From NCBI RefSeq assembly GCF_000711235.1, contig NZ_JOMI01000009.1:310001-374000 (forward strand): a DNA stretch of 64,000 bases, read 5' to 3'. The DNA is from Prevotella sp. 10(H) (lineage in GTDB: Bacteria; Bacteroidota; Bacteroidia; Bacteroidales; Dysgonomonadaceae). Position 1 is the first letter of the stretch. Every line of letters begins with the position of its first letter. The notes beneath the pieces are model-generated. The model did no database searches. It had not been told where the DNA came from and saw only the letters and a list, made by a program, of their open reading frames with translations. This document shows positions 16,386 through 25,707 of this stretch, piece by piece. The translations under genes and the position numbers were made by a program.

Positions 16386-17485
16386 CAGCGGAAAAACATA
16401 AGATAAAATGTGTATAAATAGGAGATTATCACAATAGATCCGATCTTAACAGGCTGATCATCCCAAAATTTCTTCATGAAGAAAGGATAGATTAATACCA
16501 ACGGTATAAGGAACCATGAAATCTGGGCAAAACGATTCGAAAAGTTTGCTCTTATTACCATAATCCAGAATGCATTGGTCATTAAATAGATATTGAACAA
16601 CCATATATAGAATTTGTCTGTATATTTTTCTTGGAATATGAAATAATATCCGACTGCAACCGGAATAGCACTGTATATCAGAAAATCCCATCTGAAGCCT
16701 GTAGAGCTAAAGATATTACGCGTGTTATCGCCCGAGAGATAGCTTGTAAAGCGATCATCTTCTATCAAGTTACTATTAGCTAACATATCTGTAAACCAAC
16801 TACCTGCAATAAGTGAAAAGAAGATGCAGGCTACCCAGATCCCCAGATATATTTTTGAATCTTTGGCAAACCATGCTATTGCTGCCGCAACAAGTATGAG
16901 ATACATGGACTTGTGAATCCCGACTCCTAAGAGTGATAATATTACCAGCACGGTAATATTCTGTCTGTAGGTCAAAGCTAGGATTACAAGTGAGGCTGCC
17001 ATACCGTTTCGGATACCGTTAACTCCATAACTCCAAAAGGTAAACATCCCTATTGCCACTATGAACGGAATAAGATAATCTTCTCTAAAAATGCGTTTCA
17101 GCGCCCACCATAAGGTGCCCACATAAACTGTCGAGCAAAACAAAAAGAAGATATGGATATTGCTATACTTGGCAAACCACAGCATTAAAGTATTAAAGAC
17201 CCATTCTCCGTCGCTCAGTATCCGGAAATTATCGGTATCCATCTGCAGCCTGTAAAAGGATTGTGCATAAACGACGGTATCCCCGAAATTAACCGATACA
17301 GGGCGTAATCCCATATACAGAATCAAACCGATGAGAACTATACAGCCTACGATGTTATTAACACCTCTTATTTCAGGTTTGAACAAGACGCCTGAAAAAC
17401 TTTCGAATACGGCGAAAACAATCAGACCGAGTACTATATAGTTAAAAACATCAGTATATAACTGTGCAGGAATAGAATCTATCAT
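16385..17485 (-). CDS. EpsG-family membrane protein, probable polysaccharide polymerase
   Basis: A 366-residue inner-membrane protein with about ten hydrophobic segments. It has the EpsG-type signature near the middle, YGVNGIRNGMAASLVILAL, followed by VGIHKSMYLIL. Proteins of this family replace Wzy in many exopolysaccharide loci and join lipid-linked repeats in the periplasm. Its place between an acyltransferase and a glycosyltransferase gene inside the operon agrees. No other polymerase candidate is visible, apart from the DUF6056-like protein at 5387-6781. Confidence 0.82.
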   Translation of the reverse strand: MIDSIPAQLYTDVFNYIVLGLIVFAVFESFSGVLFKPEIRGVNNIVGCIVLIGLILYMGLRPVSVNFGDTVVYAQSFYRLQMDTDNFRILSDGEWVFNTLMLWFAKYSNIHIFFLFCSTVYVGTLWWALKRIFREDYLIPFIVAIGMFTFWSYGVNGIRNGMAASLVILALTYRQNITVLVILSLLGVGIHKSMYLILVAAAIAWFAKDSKIYLGIWVACIFFSLIAGSWFTDMLANSNLIEDDRFTSYLSGDNTRNIFSSTGFRWDFLIYSAIPVAVGYYFIFQEKYTDKFYIWLFNIYLMTNAFWIMVIRANFSNRFAQISWFLIPLVLIYPFFMKKFWDDQPVKIGSIVIISYLYTFYLMFFR

Positions 17486-17505
17486 ATATTAATATCTGAT
17501 TGTTA

Positions 17506-18528
17506 TCATCCTACAATATATTTACTGTAGGGAAGACATTTTATCAGCCTTACCACACCATATGAGATAGCCAGAGACAATATTAATGAGAAAAAGATAG
17601 TAATAGCAGCATGATAGTTCATTATGCCTAAATTCTCTAATAGACTCCATACCAGAGTTCTGGCTATAAAAATATGAACAAGGTAAATCCCGTAAGAGCA
17701 AAGCGCTACTTCGGATATGATTTTTATAATTGTTTTATTGTTGAATTTCAGACTCTTAAACAACATAAAAATTGCATATACCATCAAAGCTGTAGGCAAT
17801 GACAGATTTTCCATGAAGAAATCGGCCGTAAGTATCCGCATTTTATAACCGACGACAGCTAATAACAATAAGGTGAACAGAATAACAAAAGGAATAATAA
17901 TATTGCTTTTAAAATTCCGTTCAGCCGTATAATTACGTAAATAACTGCCCAATATCATGAACCCTAAAAATCCTCCGAAACTATTCAGGATGAAATAATA
18001 ATTTCCGTTTATATCTATCAGATTGATATTAAAAAGTATGTTTATAGATGCCAGAGATAATGTTGTAGCCCACAAAAACATAAAAAATCTGATCTCTTTT
18101 TTCGATGTGTTTAACAACCATTTCGAAATGACGGGAGCGAAAACATATAGCCCGGAAATTACATAGAAAAACCAATAGGCACCCAAAACAGGTTTGATAG
18201 GTATGGTTGCTAAAGATCTCCATGTTTCATCTATTGAGGCCGATTGTGAAAAATACCTGTAAATAACAATAATAGCCGACCAAAAGAGCAGCGGGGGAAA
18301 TACCCGCATAAATCTTTTTTTCAGGAACTCTCCGGTAGGCCTGCGAACAGGTAATAACAATGCTCCGGATATTGCCAGAAAAAGTTCCGAACTCGGTGAA
18401 CATACAAATGAAATAAATGCATGGGAACTGCTTGTCCCCGTTCGTAGTGGCGGAACACTATGTGTTAATACGACTAATATACAGGCCAGAGCCCTGAGCG
18501 TATCCAAATATTGTTCCCGTTCTTTCAC
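17506..18528 (-). CDS. Acyltransferase family 3 (OafA-like) membrane protein
   Basis: A 340-residue polytopic membrane protein starting at GTG. The motif LDTLRALACILVVLTHS near the N-terminus, with the catalytic-type His, and some ten hydrophobic segments define the family. Members O-acetylate sugars of lipid-linked repeats or finished polymer, using cytoplasmic acetyl-CoA. It lacks the C-terminal SGNH domain found in some relatives. It sits 19 bases after the GT2 gene and 20 bases before epsG-like, so it is part of the polysaccharide operon. Confidence 0.88.
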   Translation of the reverse strand: MKEREQYLDTLRALACILVVLTHSVPPLRTGTSSSHAFISFVCSPSSELFLAISGALLLPVRRPTGEFLKKRFMRVFPPLLFWSAIIVIYRYFSQSASIDETWRSLATIPIKPVLGAYWFFYVISGLYVFAPVISKWLLNTSKKEIRFFMFLWATTLSLASINILFNINLIDINGNYYFILNSFGGFLGFMILGSYLRNYTAERNFKSNIIIPFVILFTLLLLAVVGYKMRILTADFFMENLSLPTALMVYAIFMLFKSLKFNNKTIIKIISEVALCSYGIYLVHIFIARTLVWSLLENLGIMNYHAAITIFFSLILSLAISYGVVRLIKCLPYSKYIVG

Positions 18529-18547
18529 AATAAGTATTAATCGCTAT

Positions 18548-19471
18548 TTATGAATTTAGCGTCATCGATTTGTTACGCTTGTACTGGAATGAAAGCCATA
18601 AATATAGCATGACGCCAAATGGAATAGCTAAAATGGTTATAAGCTTCCTTGGAGATTCCAATATAAACTTAGAATTATGGCAAATAATACTCGAACTTAC
18701 ATAATGTACAGCTTCTATGAATCTGCGTTTATATGAAGGGTGATGTTTCATCGATTCCTTGCGTATAAATGAAAATCCACGAGGATTCCGGAAATATTGC
18801 TTATACATATTTATTGAAGAACCGTCTGCCTGATAATCTACATAGCAAAGAACTTCGTTCATTGTTAACAGCTCATACTTAAGATCGATAAGTTGGTATT
18901 TATAGCCTAATCCTACATATTTTTCACCCTCGAACAGCGGATATTCAGGTACACTTTTTAATACCGATGTACGGTATACCAGTTTCTTATCGCCGTTACC
19001 TCCCCGCATATAAAAGCCTGAAAGGGTTGTGTGTGATATATCAAAAAATGTTCCTATTACAGTTCCGTCAAACTTTGCATCCAGCGCTATTATACCTGCA
19101 TACTTATCAGAACCTTCATTCCGCCATTTATTTACAATAAGTTCAACGGCATTATCAGCAAGATAATCATCTGAATCTATGCAAACATTCAATTCTGTAT
19201 CTATCAAACGGTAAGCTGCATTATGTGCCCCATGCATACCTTGATTTTCCTGATAATAATATTGAATAGGTATTTTATTTTCCTCTATCCAACTTCTGAC
19301 CAAATTTCCTGTAGAATCTGTGGAGCCATCGTCTATTATCAACCATTTGAAATCATTTGATGTCTGACGCAACAGGCTCTTATAACACAATTCTATCGTG
19401 TGGGCACGGTTATAAGCCGGAGTAAATACGGTTAGCGTTGGCTTTCTCTCAGATATATATTTTCCAGCCAT
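18548..19471 (-). CDS. Glycosyltransferase family 2
   Basis: A 307-residue GT-A enzyme. LTVFTPAYNRAHTIELCYKS at residues 12-31, IIDDGSTDST and the metal-binding CIDSDDYL are all present. A hydrophobic stretch near the C-terminus (LAIPFGVMLYLWLSF) probably anchors it to the membrane. The start codon lies 40 bases inside the upstream GT4 gene. The catalytic domain begins at residue 12, so no later start is possible and the overlap is real. It probably adds one sugar of the repeat unit from a nucleotide donor. Confidence 0.9.
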   Translation of the reverse strand: MAGKYISERKPTLTVFTPAYNRAHTIELCYKSLLRQTSNDFKWLIIDDGSTDSTGNLVRSWIEENKIPIQYYYQENQGMHGAHNAAYRLIDTELNVCIDSDDYLADNAVELIVNKWRNEGSDKYAGIIALDAKFDGTVIGTFFDISHTTLSGFYMRGGNGDKKLVYRTSVLKSVPEYPLFEGEKYVGLGYKYQLIDLKYELLTMNEVLCYVDYQADGSSINMYKQYFRNPRGFSFIRKESMKHHPSYKRRFIEAVHYVSSSIICHNSKFILESPRKLITILAIPFGVMLYLWLSFQYKRNKSMTLNS

Positions 19472-20550
19472 TGTGCATTTTTATTTATATCAAAGCCCGC
19501 TTTCGCAATTTCCTGCGAGCGGTCTTTTCTTTCGTAATGAATAGAATGTAGCACTTTATGTGCCCATTTTGCAGCAGAAAGTTTTAATGATAAAGATTCT
19601 ACTAGCTCCGGTATTATAGTTCCTTCTTTAGGTACCCCTGTCGAATTGATTATTTTCAGTCCCGATGCCTGCGCTTCTAATTGGGCAACACTCAATCCTT
19701 CGAAATGTGAAGGAAATAGGAATATATCCATTCCCTGTATCAAATCGGGAATGTCAGAACGGCTTCCCATAAAACTTACATAATCCTTTAGACCTAAGCG
19801 TCTAACTTTTTCCTTTACCTTTTTTTCCAACTCACCTCCGCTACCTACCAGAACGAGCAGAGCAGAGGGTTCCAGTTTAACTACTTCTGCAAATATATCT
19901 AAGAGGAAAGAATGGTTTTTCTGGTGGGAAAATCTCGCAATATTTCCTATTATCAGCCGTCCGTTCCATTTGTTACTAATTCTGATCTCTTTTCTCCTCA
20001 CTAGATCGAAAGCCAAAGAATGCGCATCAATCGCATTGGGAAAAAACTTCACTTCTTTCAACGATTTTTTTCCAAATAGCCATTTTGCCGCACCCCAGCT
20101 ACAAGCGAAATAGTGAGTCAGATATGGGCGCATTGCAATTTTGAGTATATTCCTGGCAGGAGTTTTTATATCGTATCCCGAAGGTTGGTTATGAGCATGT
20201 GCGGCAATAAATTTAAGCCCTCTTCTATGCGCCTCTTTATATATATAATAACCTAATTCGGAACAATGCCCATGTATCATTTTATACTCGGGATGTGCAT
20301 CAAGAAAATCGGATAGATGCTTCTTGTATGTAGATGTATGTAATATCCTTAAAGGAGGAAACCTGAATATCTTGCATCCAAGGCTTTCTGCTTCGTCATC
20401 ATATGCTCCTCTTTCTTGACGATGTACAATAAAGTCGAAAATAACTTCATTCCGATTTATCTTCCTAAGATAATTCATTACCATCGTTTCAGCACCTCCC
20501 CTGTTGAGTATAGTGAAAAGCATGAGTACTCTGATTGGTTTTTCGGGCAT
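19432..20550 (-). CDS. Glycosyltransferase family 4 (EpsF/EpsD-like)
   Basis: A 372-residue GT-B enzyme. The N-terminus has LFTILNRGGAETMVMNYLRK. The middle has FAAHAHN-type acceptor features (FIAAHAHNQPSGYD), and the C-terminal domain has IIGNIARFSHQKNHSF and LFPSHFEGLSVAQLEAQASGL with the E-x7-E pair. These are hallmarks of the EpsF-like GT4 group in capsule and exopolysaccharide loci. It starts 6 bases after the PglF-like gene and its end overlaps the GT2 gene by 40 bases. Donor sugar unknown. Confidence 0.9.
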   Translation of the reverse strand: MPEKPIRVLMLFTILNRGGAETMVMNYLRKINRNEVIFDFIVHRQERGAYDDEAESLGCKIFRFPPLRILHTSTYKKHLSDFLDAHPEYKMIHGHCSELGYYIYKEAHRRGLKFIAAHAHNQPSGYDIKTPARNILKIAMRPYLTHYFACSWGAAKWLFGKKSLKEVKFFPNAIDAHSLAFDLVRRKEIRISNKWNGRLIIGNIARFSHQKNHSFLLDIFAEVVKLEPSALLVLVGSGGELEKKVKEKVRRLGLKDYVSFMGSRSDIPDLIQGMDIFLFPSHFEGLSVAQLEAQASGLKIINSTGVPKEGTIIPELVESLSLKLSAAKWAHKVLHSIHYERKDRSQEIAKAGFDINKNAQWLENIYLRESQR

Positions 20551-20556
20551 ACTTTT

Positions 20557-22503
20557 TTAGCTTTCACTATATATAATAATGGCCTCTTTATCTAAAACTT
20601 CGAACTCGGAATTGTTGCTCTTGAATTCCGGTACAATTTGCTTCATCATTCGCACGGTGGCCGTTATATCTGTTTTTGCAGCAAAACCTATTAGCTTCCT
20701 GACCATGATTTTCAGCTCTTTATGATCTATTACGTCAGCATGCGCTATGCGGATTTTTTGATTTTTAGTTATTTGGGTAGATTCTATCTCAGTAAGCAAT
20801 TCCTCATATAGCTTTTCTCCCGGACGAAGGCCGGTATATTTTATTTTTATATCTTCATCAGGGATAAGCCCTGAGAGTAGTATCATTTTACGTGCCAGAT
20901 TGTCAATCTTTACCTGTTCGCCCATGTCGAAAACAAAGATTTCTCCTCCTTTACCCATAGTAGCCGCCTGTAATACCAATCTACAAGCTTCAGAAATGGT
21001 CATAAAATAACGTATCATTTCGGGGTGTGTAACAGTCACTGGTCCGCCGCAAGCTATCTGCTCTCTGAACAGCGGAATGACAGAACCATTACTACCCAAT
21101 ACATTCCCAAACCTGACTGTAATAAACTGAGTGCCGGATGCATTATTCAATCCCTGTACACACAGTTCCGCTATACGTTTGGTCGCCCCCATCACACTTG
21201 TCGGATTTACAGCCTTGTCGGTAGATATCATTATGAATTTCTCTACTTTTTTGAATTGCGCCTGACGTGCTATATTTACAGTGCCCCAAATGTTTGTCAG
21301 TACGCCTTCACAAGGATTGTCCTCTATGACCGGAACATGCTTGTATGCCGCCGCATGAAATACAAAATCAGGTTTATGCTGTTCGAATACATCTTTAATT
21401 CTTGCATATGAACGCACATCACTCAGGATAAAAGTAATATCCTGATTTGGAAACTCTTTCTTCATGTTAAGTTCCAAATTGTGTAAGGGTGTTTCTGCAC
21501 TATCCAACAGAATCAGGCGTTTCACGCCGAAGCGTGCCAGCTGTACTGAAATCTCATGACCGATAGAACCGGCTGCACCCGTTACCAGTATAATCTTCTC
21601 ACATACTTCCCGAGACACGGACTCTGTATCTATTGTTATTTCATCGCGTTGCAGCAGATCTTCTATATCAATATTTTTTATATGTTGCCGGGCATTCTCT
21701 TTATTCAACAAATGTATTTCTCCTCCCATCAGCATTTGAATATTACGACCCATGCAGCTATATACCAAATCGCTACGCTCGTGGTTAAAATCGGCGTAGC
21801 TGGTAAATAGAATGTGCGTAACATTCTGCTTAACAGAAAGTAATAATTTTTCTAAATCACCATCCCAAGTATAAACTCGTAATCCTGCTATTTTGAATCC
21901 TTTTTTTTGCTGAATCCGGCTTAAAATGCCCACGACATTATATGGAGCTTTCTCATTACTATTGATCTGAGAAGCGACCAGTGGGGCATAATCGCCATTC
22001 CCATACACTAATACATTATTTCGTGGCTTATTGTCTATGTTCAGTATAGAATGATAAATGCTTACCATAAAAACACGGAACGAAATCATAAGAAATGAGG
22101 ATATTAACAAATCCAGCAATCCACAGATAAAAATATATTTTGTATATAGTACTTCCTGTTTTATTACAACCAATGATAATAACAGGCATTTGATAATCAG
22201 CAAAAAAAATATTCCATTTAGTTCCCGAAGCGTTGAAAACCTGATACTTGTTTTGTACTGCCGGGACAAAAAGAATAAAAGAGTGGTTATTATCGTGGCA
22301 AAAATCATAATGTAAGCCAGAGAACCCATTGCTACGCTTTTTCCCTGTATAAACCAAACAAGCAAAAGGGCACTTAGCGTTCCGAGAGAAGACAAAAGTA
22401 AATCGAGTACGAATACAATACCCCTATTCAGATATTGAAGATTACGTAACTTATCAATATAACTTGTATATATAGAAAAGAAACTTTTCTTTAATGATAG
22501 CAT
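20557..22503 (-). CDS. pglF: UDP-GlcNAc 4,6-dehydratase, PglF/CapD-like
   Basis: A 648-residue membrane-bound dehydratase. Four to five N-terminal helices come first (up to about residue 150), then a CoA-binding-like Rossmann domain (NNVLVYGNGDYAPLVA). The catalytic SDR domain follows, with TGAAGSIGHEISVQLARFG near residue 305 and the active-site region FIMISTDKAVNPTSVMGATKR. Length and order match PglF, WbpM and CapD. It makes the UDP-4-keto-6-deoxy sugar that the PglE- and PglD-like enzymes use. It is the second gene of the operon, 24 bases after the antiterminator gene. Confidence 0.92.
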   Translation of the reverse strand: MLSLKKSFFSIYTSYIDKLRNLQYLNRGIVFVLDLLLSSLGTLSALLLVWFIQGKSVAMGSLAYIMIFATIITTLLFFLSRQYKTSIRFSTLRELNGIFFLLIIKCLLLSLVVIKQEVLYTKYIFICGLLDLLISSFLMISFRVFMVSIYHSILNIDNKPRNNVLVYGNGDYAPLVASQINSNEKAPYNVVGILSRIQQKKGFKIAGLRVYTWDGDLEKLLLSVKQNVTHILFTSYADFNHERSDLVYSCMGRNIQMLMGGEIHLLNKENARQHIKNIDIEDLLQRDEITIDTESVSREVCEKIILVTGAAGSIGHEISVQLARFGVKRLILLDSAETPLHNLELNMKKEFPNQDITFILSDVRSYARIKDVFEQHKPDFVFHAAAYKHVPVIEDNPCEGVLTNIWGTVNIARQAQFKKVEKFIMISTDKAVNPTSVMGATKRIAELCVQGLNNASGTQFITVRFGNVLGSNGSVIPLFREQIACGGPVTVTHPEMIRYFMTISEACRLVLQAATMGKGGEIFVFDMGEQVKIDNLARKMILLSGLIPDEDIKIKYTGLRPGEKLYEELLTEIESTQITKNQKIRIAHADVIDHKELKIMVRKLIGFAAKTDITATVRMMKQIVPEFKSNNSEFEVLDKEAIIIYSES

Positions 22504-22527
22504 CTCTGATAATTTGGTTTTAAAAGA

Positions 22528-23061
22528 TCAGTAGATTTCACTTAATTCTGTTGTTTTTCTGAGCATATTTACAGGAATTGTTAATTTAAAGGTTGCAATC
22601 CCTTCGAGTCTTACCAGCATTTTGCTATTATCCCTGTTAGTGCTTATCAACTCTCCTTCAACTCCTTTGAGGCATCCGCTGACAACCAGTACGCGATCTC
22701 CTTTTTCAAAAGTTTCTTCCATTATGCAATTTATCCCGCTTTCACAAATCAATCTAAAATCGTCCATTTGCTTTTGAGGAACAATCAGCAAGCCTTTACC
22801 GTCTATTGCCTTCAGATATGAAATCCCGATTCCGTAATCATTTGCGATTGACATACCTTTATAAAAATCGGTATATATAAAAACAATATTAGGAATTACC
22901 GGCATCCAGACCTCAACTTTTCTATCTTTGCGCTTCCGGATTTCCTTTCGGAATGGTACATAATTCTGTACTCCGAGTTGTTCCAGTTTCGCTTTTACTG
23001 ATTTTTCCTGGTTGCGCCGGACACGAGCAGCCAACCAGACATTTGTTTTGTAATATAACAT
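22528..23061 (-). CDS. UpxY-type transcription antiterminator (NusG/RfaH family)
   Basis: A 177-residue NusG-like protein. The N-terminal NGN domain opens WLAARVRRNQEKSVKAKL and contains NYVPFRKE and PNIVFIYT. A KOW domain follows (FEKGDRVLVVSGCLKGVEGEL, about 120-140). Being first in a capsule-type operon is typical of UpxY proteins of Bacteroides, which let RNA polymerase read through the long leader of their own locus. I see no upxZ gene beside it, so the trans-inhibition partner is absent or elsewhere. The 690-base upstream gap would hold the leader it acts on. Confidence 0.92.
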   Translation of the reverse strand: MLYYKTNVWLAARVRRNQEKSVKAKLEQLGVQNYVPFRKEIRKRKDRKVEVWMPVIPNIVFIYTDFYKGMSIANDYGIGISYLKAIDGKGLLIVPQKQMDDFRLICESGINCIMEETFEKGDRVLVVSGCLKGVEGELISTNRDNSKMLVRLEGIATFKLTIPVNMLRKTTELSEIY

Positions 23062-23645
23062 TCAAAGAATGGTTAAGTTATAGGAATATATGGGCATTTT
23101 CTTTCATTTGCTGTTCGTTCCAAATGTTAAAAACAAATGGTGCTCAGATCATTAGAATGACCGGAAAGATGATAATATTATTTTTGATTTCTCATTAAAA
23201 CAGGGTGATACAATTATAGTCACCTTATCGTTTTGTTTGTGTGTTTAAGTCTAGGCAAATCAGACTCTTACTTCAAATTTGGCAAAAGCTTCGCCGTTGA
23301 AGGACACATATGTATCCTCTCAAAATATAAAATATTCTCAATTAAATTGTGTGGAAATTATCCATAGCATCTACAAATATAATAAACTGGGCAATTATTT
23401 TTTTGATGCTAAGTATAATCTCTTCAAAAAGTCTTACAAAAGATATACGGTATATGCGTTAAAATTCAATAAGAAATTCATCTTATCAATAGATTGTTAT
23501 ATGTTAATATTTTTGCTTTTACAAATAATAATATTCTAATTGATTTTAGTGCTGAACCGGACATAATCCGACTAAAGTTATTTCTTCCTTTATATTAAAA
23601 TGGCATTTCTTCTATGCTTGTTATGATCGTTTAGCATTTATTTTT

Positions 23646-23653
23646 CAAAAGTA
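23646..23653 (-). promoter_or_regulatory. Possible Bacteroidetes -7 element for the UpxY operon
   Basis: The minus strand reads TACTTTTG here, an exact fit to TAnnTTTG. No TTTG lies at the usual -33 spacing, so support is partial. It would give a leader of nearly 600 bases before the antiterminator gene, which is long but plausible for a processive antitermination system. Confidence 0.3.
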
Positions 23654-23673
23654 TTAAATAATACTGAAATAGG

Positions 23674-23711
23674 ATGTGTCAATCTTTCAAAAAATGTGTC
23701 AATTTTTCAAA
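23674..23711. repeat. Two-copy direct repeat, 18 bases, 20-base period
   Basis: ATGTGTCAATCTTTCAAA (23674-23691) recurs as ATGTGTCAATTTTTCAAA (23694-23711) with a single C/T difference. The 20-base spacing is about two helical turns. It lies just downstream of the AraC-type gene and upstream of the candidate -7 element for the polysaccharide operon, so a regulator-binding site is possible. Confidence 0.6.
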
Positions 23712-23753
23712 GGGATATATAACCATCTGATAATCTGATAATAAATCGACAAT

Positions 23754-24827
23754 TTAAATATCAATATTTTGCCTGCGATATTTTGCGGGAGTGCATCCTA
23801 TCTGTCGTTGAAAAGCTCTCCTAAAGGTTGATAATGAATTAAAGCCCGACATTTCTCCTACTTGAAGGATCGATAAATCCGGTTGGGATAGTAAGATTTT
23901 ACAAGCATATTCCAGACGAAAGCTATTTATATAATCATAGAAAGTAGTATTTAATGTTTTATGAAAATATTCGGAGAGATAGGTGCGATTAGTATTAAGA
24001 ACAATAGCCAAATCCTGTAAACTCAGGGACGGATTTAGCCATGGAAGACCCTGATTCATATATTGCTCTAAATTATAGCCGAGCTTCTTATTAACTGTCT
24101 CGGACTGGAGCAGATTCGTATCTTCTTGTTTAGGGGATGTAAATAATTCTTCTGCTTGAGAGACGGCAACATGCCTTATTGAATATTTGTATATAAATAT
24201 CCAGATAGTGATAAGGAATACATAATATGCCGAATCGAGCCATCTACTATCATATTTGACGATAATACTCCATATCAGGTACCATGAGGCAAAAACAAAA
24301 ATCACCACCCGAACCCATCCTACAGTCTTGTTATCTATGTTTGAAAAATTATTTTTAAGAAAGCGATCGTAACGTATTGAAATAAATACTATAAGTACAA
24401 AGATGACAAGAGCTACCAAAGCCGTGTAAATAAAAGAAAATGTAAGCATTAGGCTATTATGGGTAATAGTATATATAATAACAAAAATTACGGTAGGGGT
24501 TAATAGCAAAATTATTTTCCGCTTGTTGATTAATTCAGGCATTATGATTTTCAGTAGAAAAGAGCCAATTAATGGTATGAGACAAAGATCTATCAATATA
24601 TTAAAGATATTGAATCGCTCATCATCCCTCAATTCCTCGATCATAAACCCGAAGGAAAGGAATAAAAAGGCCGGCATTATTACGAATAGCCAAAACAGAT
24701 AATTCAGAATAGAGCTTTCTTTTCGCCTTGGATAAAGACTTAGGCACATTGTAATAAACATCATCATCAGCGCTCCGCGCATCATGTGGAGCAAGTTTTC
24801 AGAAAATAGTTGTAAAGATTGATCCAT
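23754..24827 (-). CDS. Membrane-anchored AraC-family regulator
   Basis: A 357-residue protein. The first 220 residues hold about seven hydrophobic helices. The C-terminal 100 residues are an AraC/XylS double helix-turn-helix: LSLQDLAIVLNTNRTYLSEYFH then ILQVGEMSGFNSLSTFRRAFQRQIGCTPAKYR. This 7-TM plus HTH_18 layout is frequent in Bacteroidetes and suggests sensing in the membrane with direct DNA binding. It is a lone minus-strand gene between two long AT-rich gaps. Its target is unknown; the polysaccharide operon 690 bases downstream or the VOC/galM region are candidates. Confidence 0.88.
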   Translation of the reverse strand: MDQSLQLFSENLLHMMRGALMMMFITMCLSLYPRRKESSILNYLFWLFVIMPAFLFLSFGFMIEELRDDERFNIFNILIDLCLIPLIGSFLLKIIMPELINKRKIILLLTPTVIFVIIYTITHNSLMLTFSFIYTALVALVIFVLIVFISIRYDRFLKNNFSNIDNKTVGWVRVVIFVFASWYLIWSIIVKYDSRWLDSAYYVFLITIWIFIYKYSIRHVAVSQAEELFTSPKQEDTNLLQSETVNKKLGYNLEQYMNQGLPWLNPSLSLQDLAIVLNTNRTYLSEYFHKTLNTTFYDYINSFRLEYACKILLSQPDLSILQVGEMSGFNSLSTFRRAFQRQIGCTPAKYRRQNIDI

Positions 24828-25323
24828 ATAATAATTATACGAATGTAAATAAGATTTCCATTCAATTTTTTGGTTAAGGCACTTAATTATTTTTAAATGA
24901 TAATGCTAACTAGAAAGTCAGTTATATCGGGCATTTCTCGATCAAAATATTCAATCTGGTTTGCAATTCATGTTAATTAGGCTAAAGTTATCCAAATATA
25001 TTTTAAAGTAGGTTCTTTTTAAAAAGAATTAATATTTAATATTGAAAGAACATATTGATATCTGTTCCTAGATTTACATATTTTAATATAATATAGTTAA
25101 AAAGTAACAAAAGTAACGGATTCTATAGTTGACAAATAAACAAGCTGCGAGATACTTATCCACTTCTCTCGCAACTCGTTCACATATCTACTAAAACTTT
25201 CAAAGAGCTGGTCATCAGCTAATAGCCAATTATATAGATAAATTTTTCGCCGAAATATATTTTACATCTACATAATCAGTGAGCCAGACTATTTTCCGAT
25301 TCGCTTTTTATCTTGTTTTGTCA
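24828..25323. other. Gene-poor AT-rich gap
   Basis: 496 bases between the AraC regulator start and the VOC-protein end. No reading frame worth calling was found on either strand. A 7-base inverted repeat (TGCGAGA 25146-25152 with 25167-25173) is too short and lacks a T-run. The promoter of the AraC gene should lie at the left end. Confidence 0.5.
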
Positions 25324-25707
25324 TTATTTCTTTTCAATTTTGAATTCTATTAATTCTATCGGAGTTCCGTTGTGCAAAATCATTGCTGCCCTAATTCCTT
25401 GACCAGGTATACCCGGCTCAGAAAGGATTTCAAAATTATGTCTGGCAAATTCTTCGTCAATATCATCCACTTCAAATGCAATATGAGGAACTGTTTTTAT
25501 TATCTCTGATATTGGACAGTCATCGTCAAATCTCATCCATTCAACCCCGAATGGACTTGTGTCGAATCCTAAAACAGACATTTTCAGGTGAGGTAAATAC
25601 CTTTCGTTTGGCATCACTTTATCTGTTGGAATTCCCATATGATGATATTTCCAGCCCCATTTTTCGATTGCCAACGGCGCTTCATGATCTAATCTTATTT
25701 TATACAT
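25324..25707 (-). CDS. VOC (glyoxalase/bleomycin-resistance fold) family protein
   Basis: A 127-residue protein of a single VOC module. HHMGIPT starts the first beta-alpha-beta unit and PHIAFEVDDIDEEF the second, with GTPIELIEF at the end where a metal-binding Glu normally sits. Members include lactoylglutathione lyase, dioxygenases and epimerases; nothing here identifies the reaction. It is an isolated minus-strand gene. The start at 25707 is preferred because the fold begins only about 15 residues later. Confidence 0.82.
   Translation of the reverse strand: MYKIRLDHEAPLAIEKWGWKYHHMGIPTDKVMPNERYLPHLKMSVLGFDTSPFGVEWMRFDDDCPISEIIKTVPHIAFEVDDIDEEFARHNFEILSEPGIPGQGIRAAMILHNGTPIELIEFKIEKK

Larger units (their letters stand above)
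23062..23753. other. Intergenic region upstream of the polysaccharide operon
   Basis: 692 AT-rich bases without a gene I can support. It should contain the operon promoter and the leader on which the UpxY-type protein acts. It holds a 20-base-period direct repeat (23674-23711) and a possible -7 element (23646-23653, minus strand). I looked for inverted repeats flanking an invertible promoter, as in Bacteroides fragilis capsule loci, and did not find a convincing pair by eye. Confidence 0.5.

Noticed and set aside
23279-23539. An 86-codon plus-strand frame in the gap upstream of the UpxY gene
   Set aside because: Composition is Lys/Asn/Tyr/Ile-rich as expected from AT-rich DNA, with no motif; judged a chance frame.
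23062-23753. Invertible (phase-variable) promoter upstream of the polysaccharide operon
   Set aside because: No convincing pair of inverted repeats flanking the candidate promoter, and no adjacent recombinase gene.
25146-25173. Small inverted repeat TGCGAGA/TCTCGCA
   Set aside because: Only seven pairs, 14-base loop, no T-run; not called a terminator.
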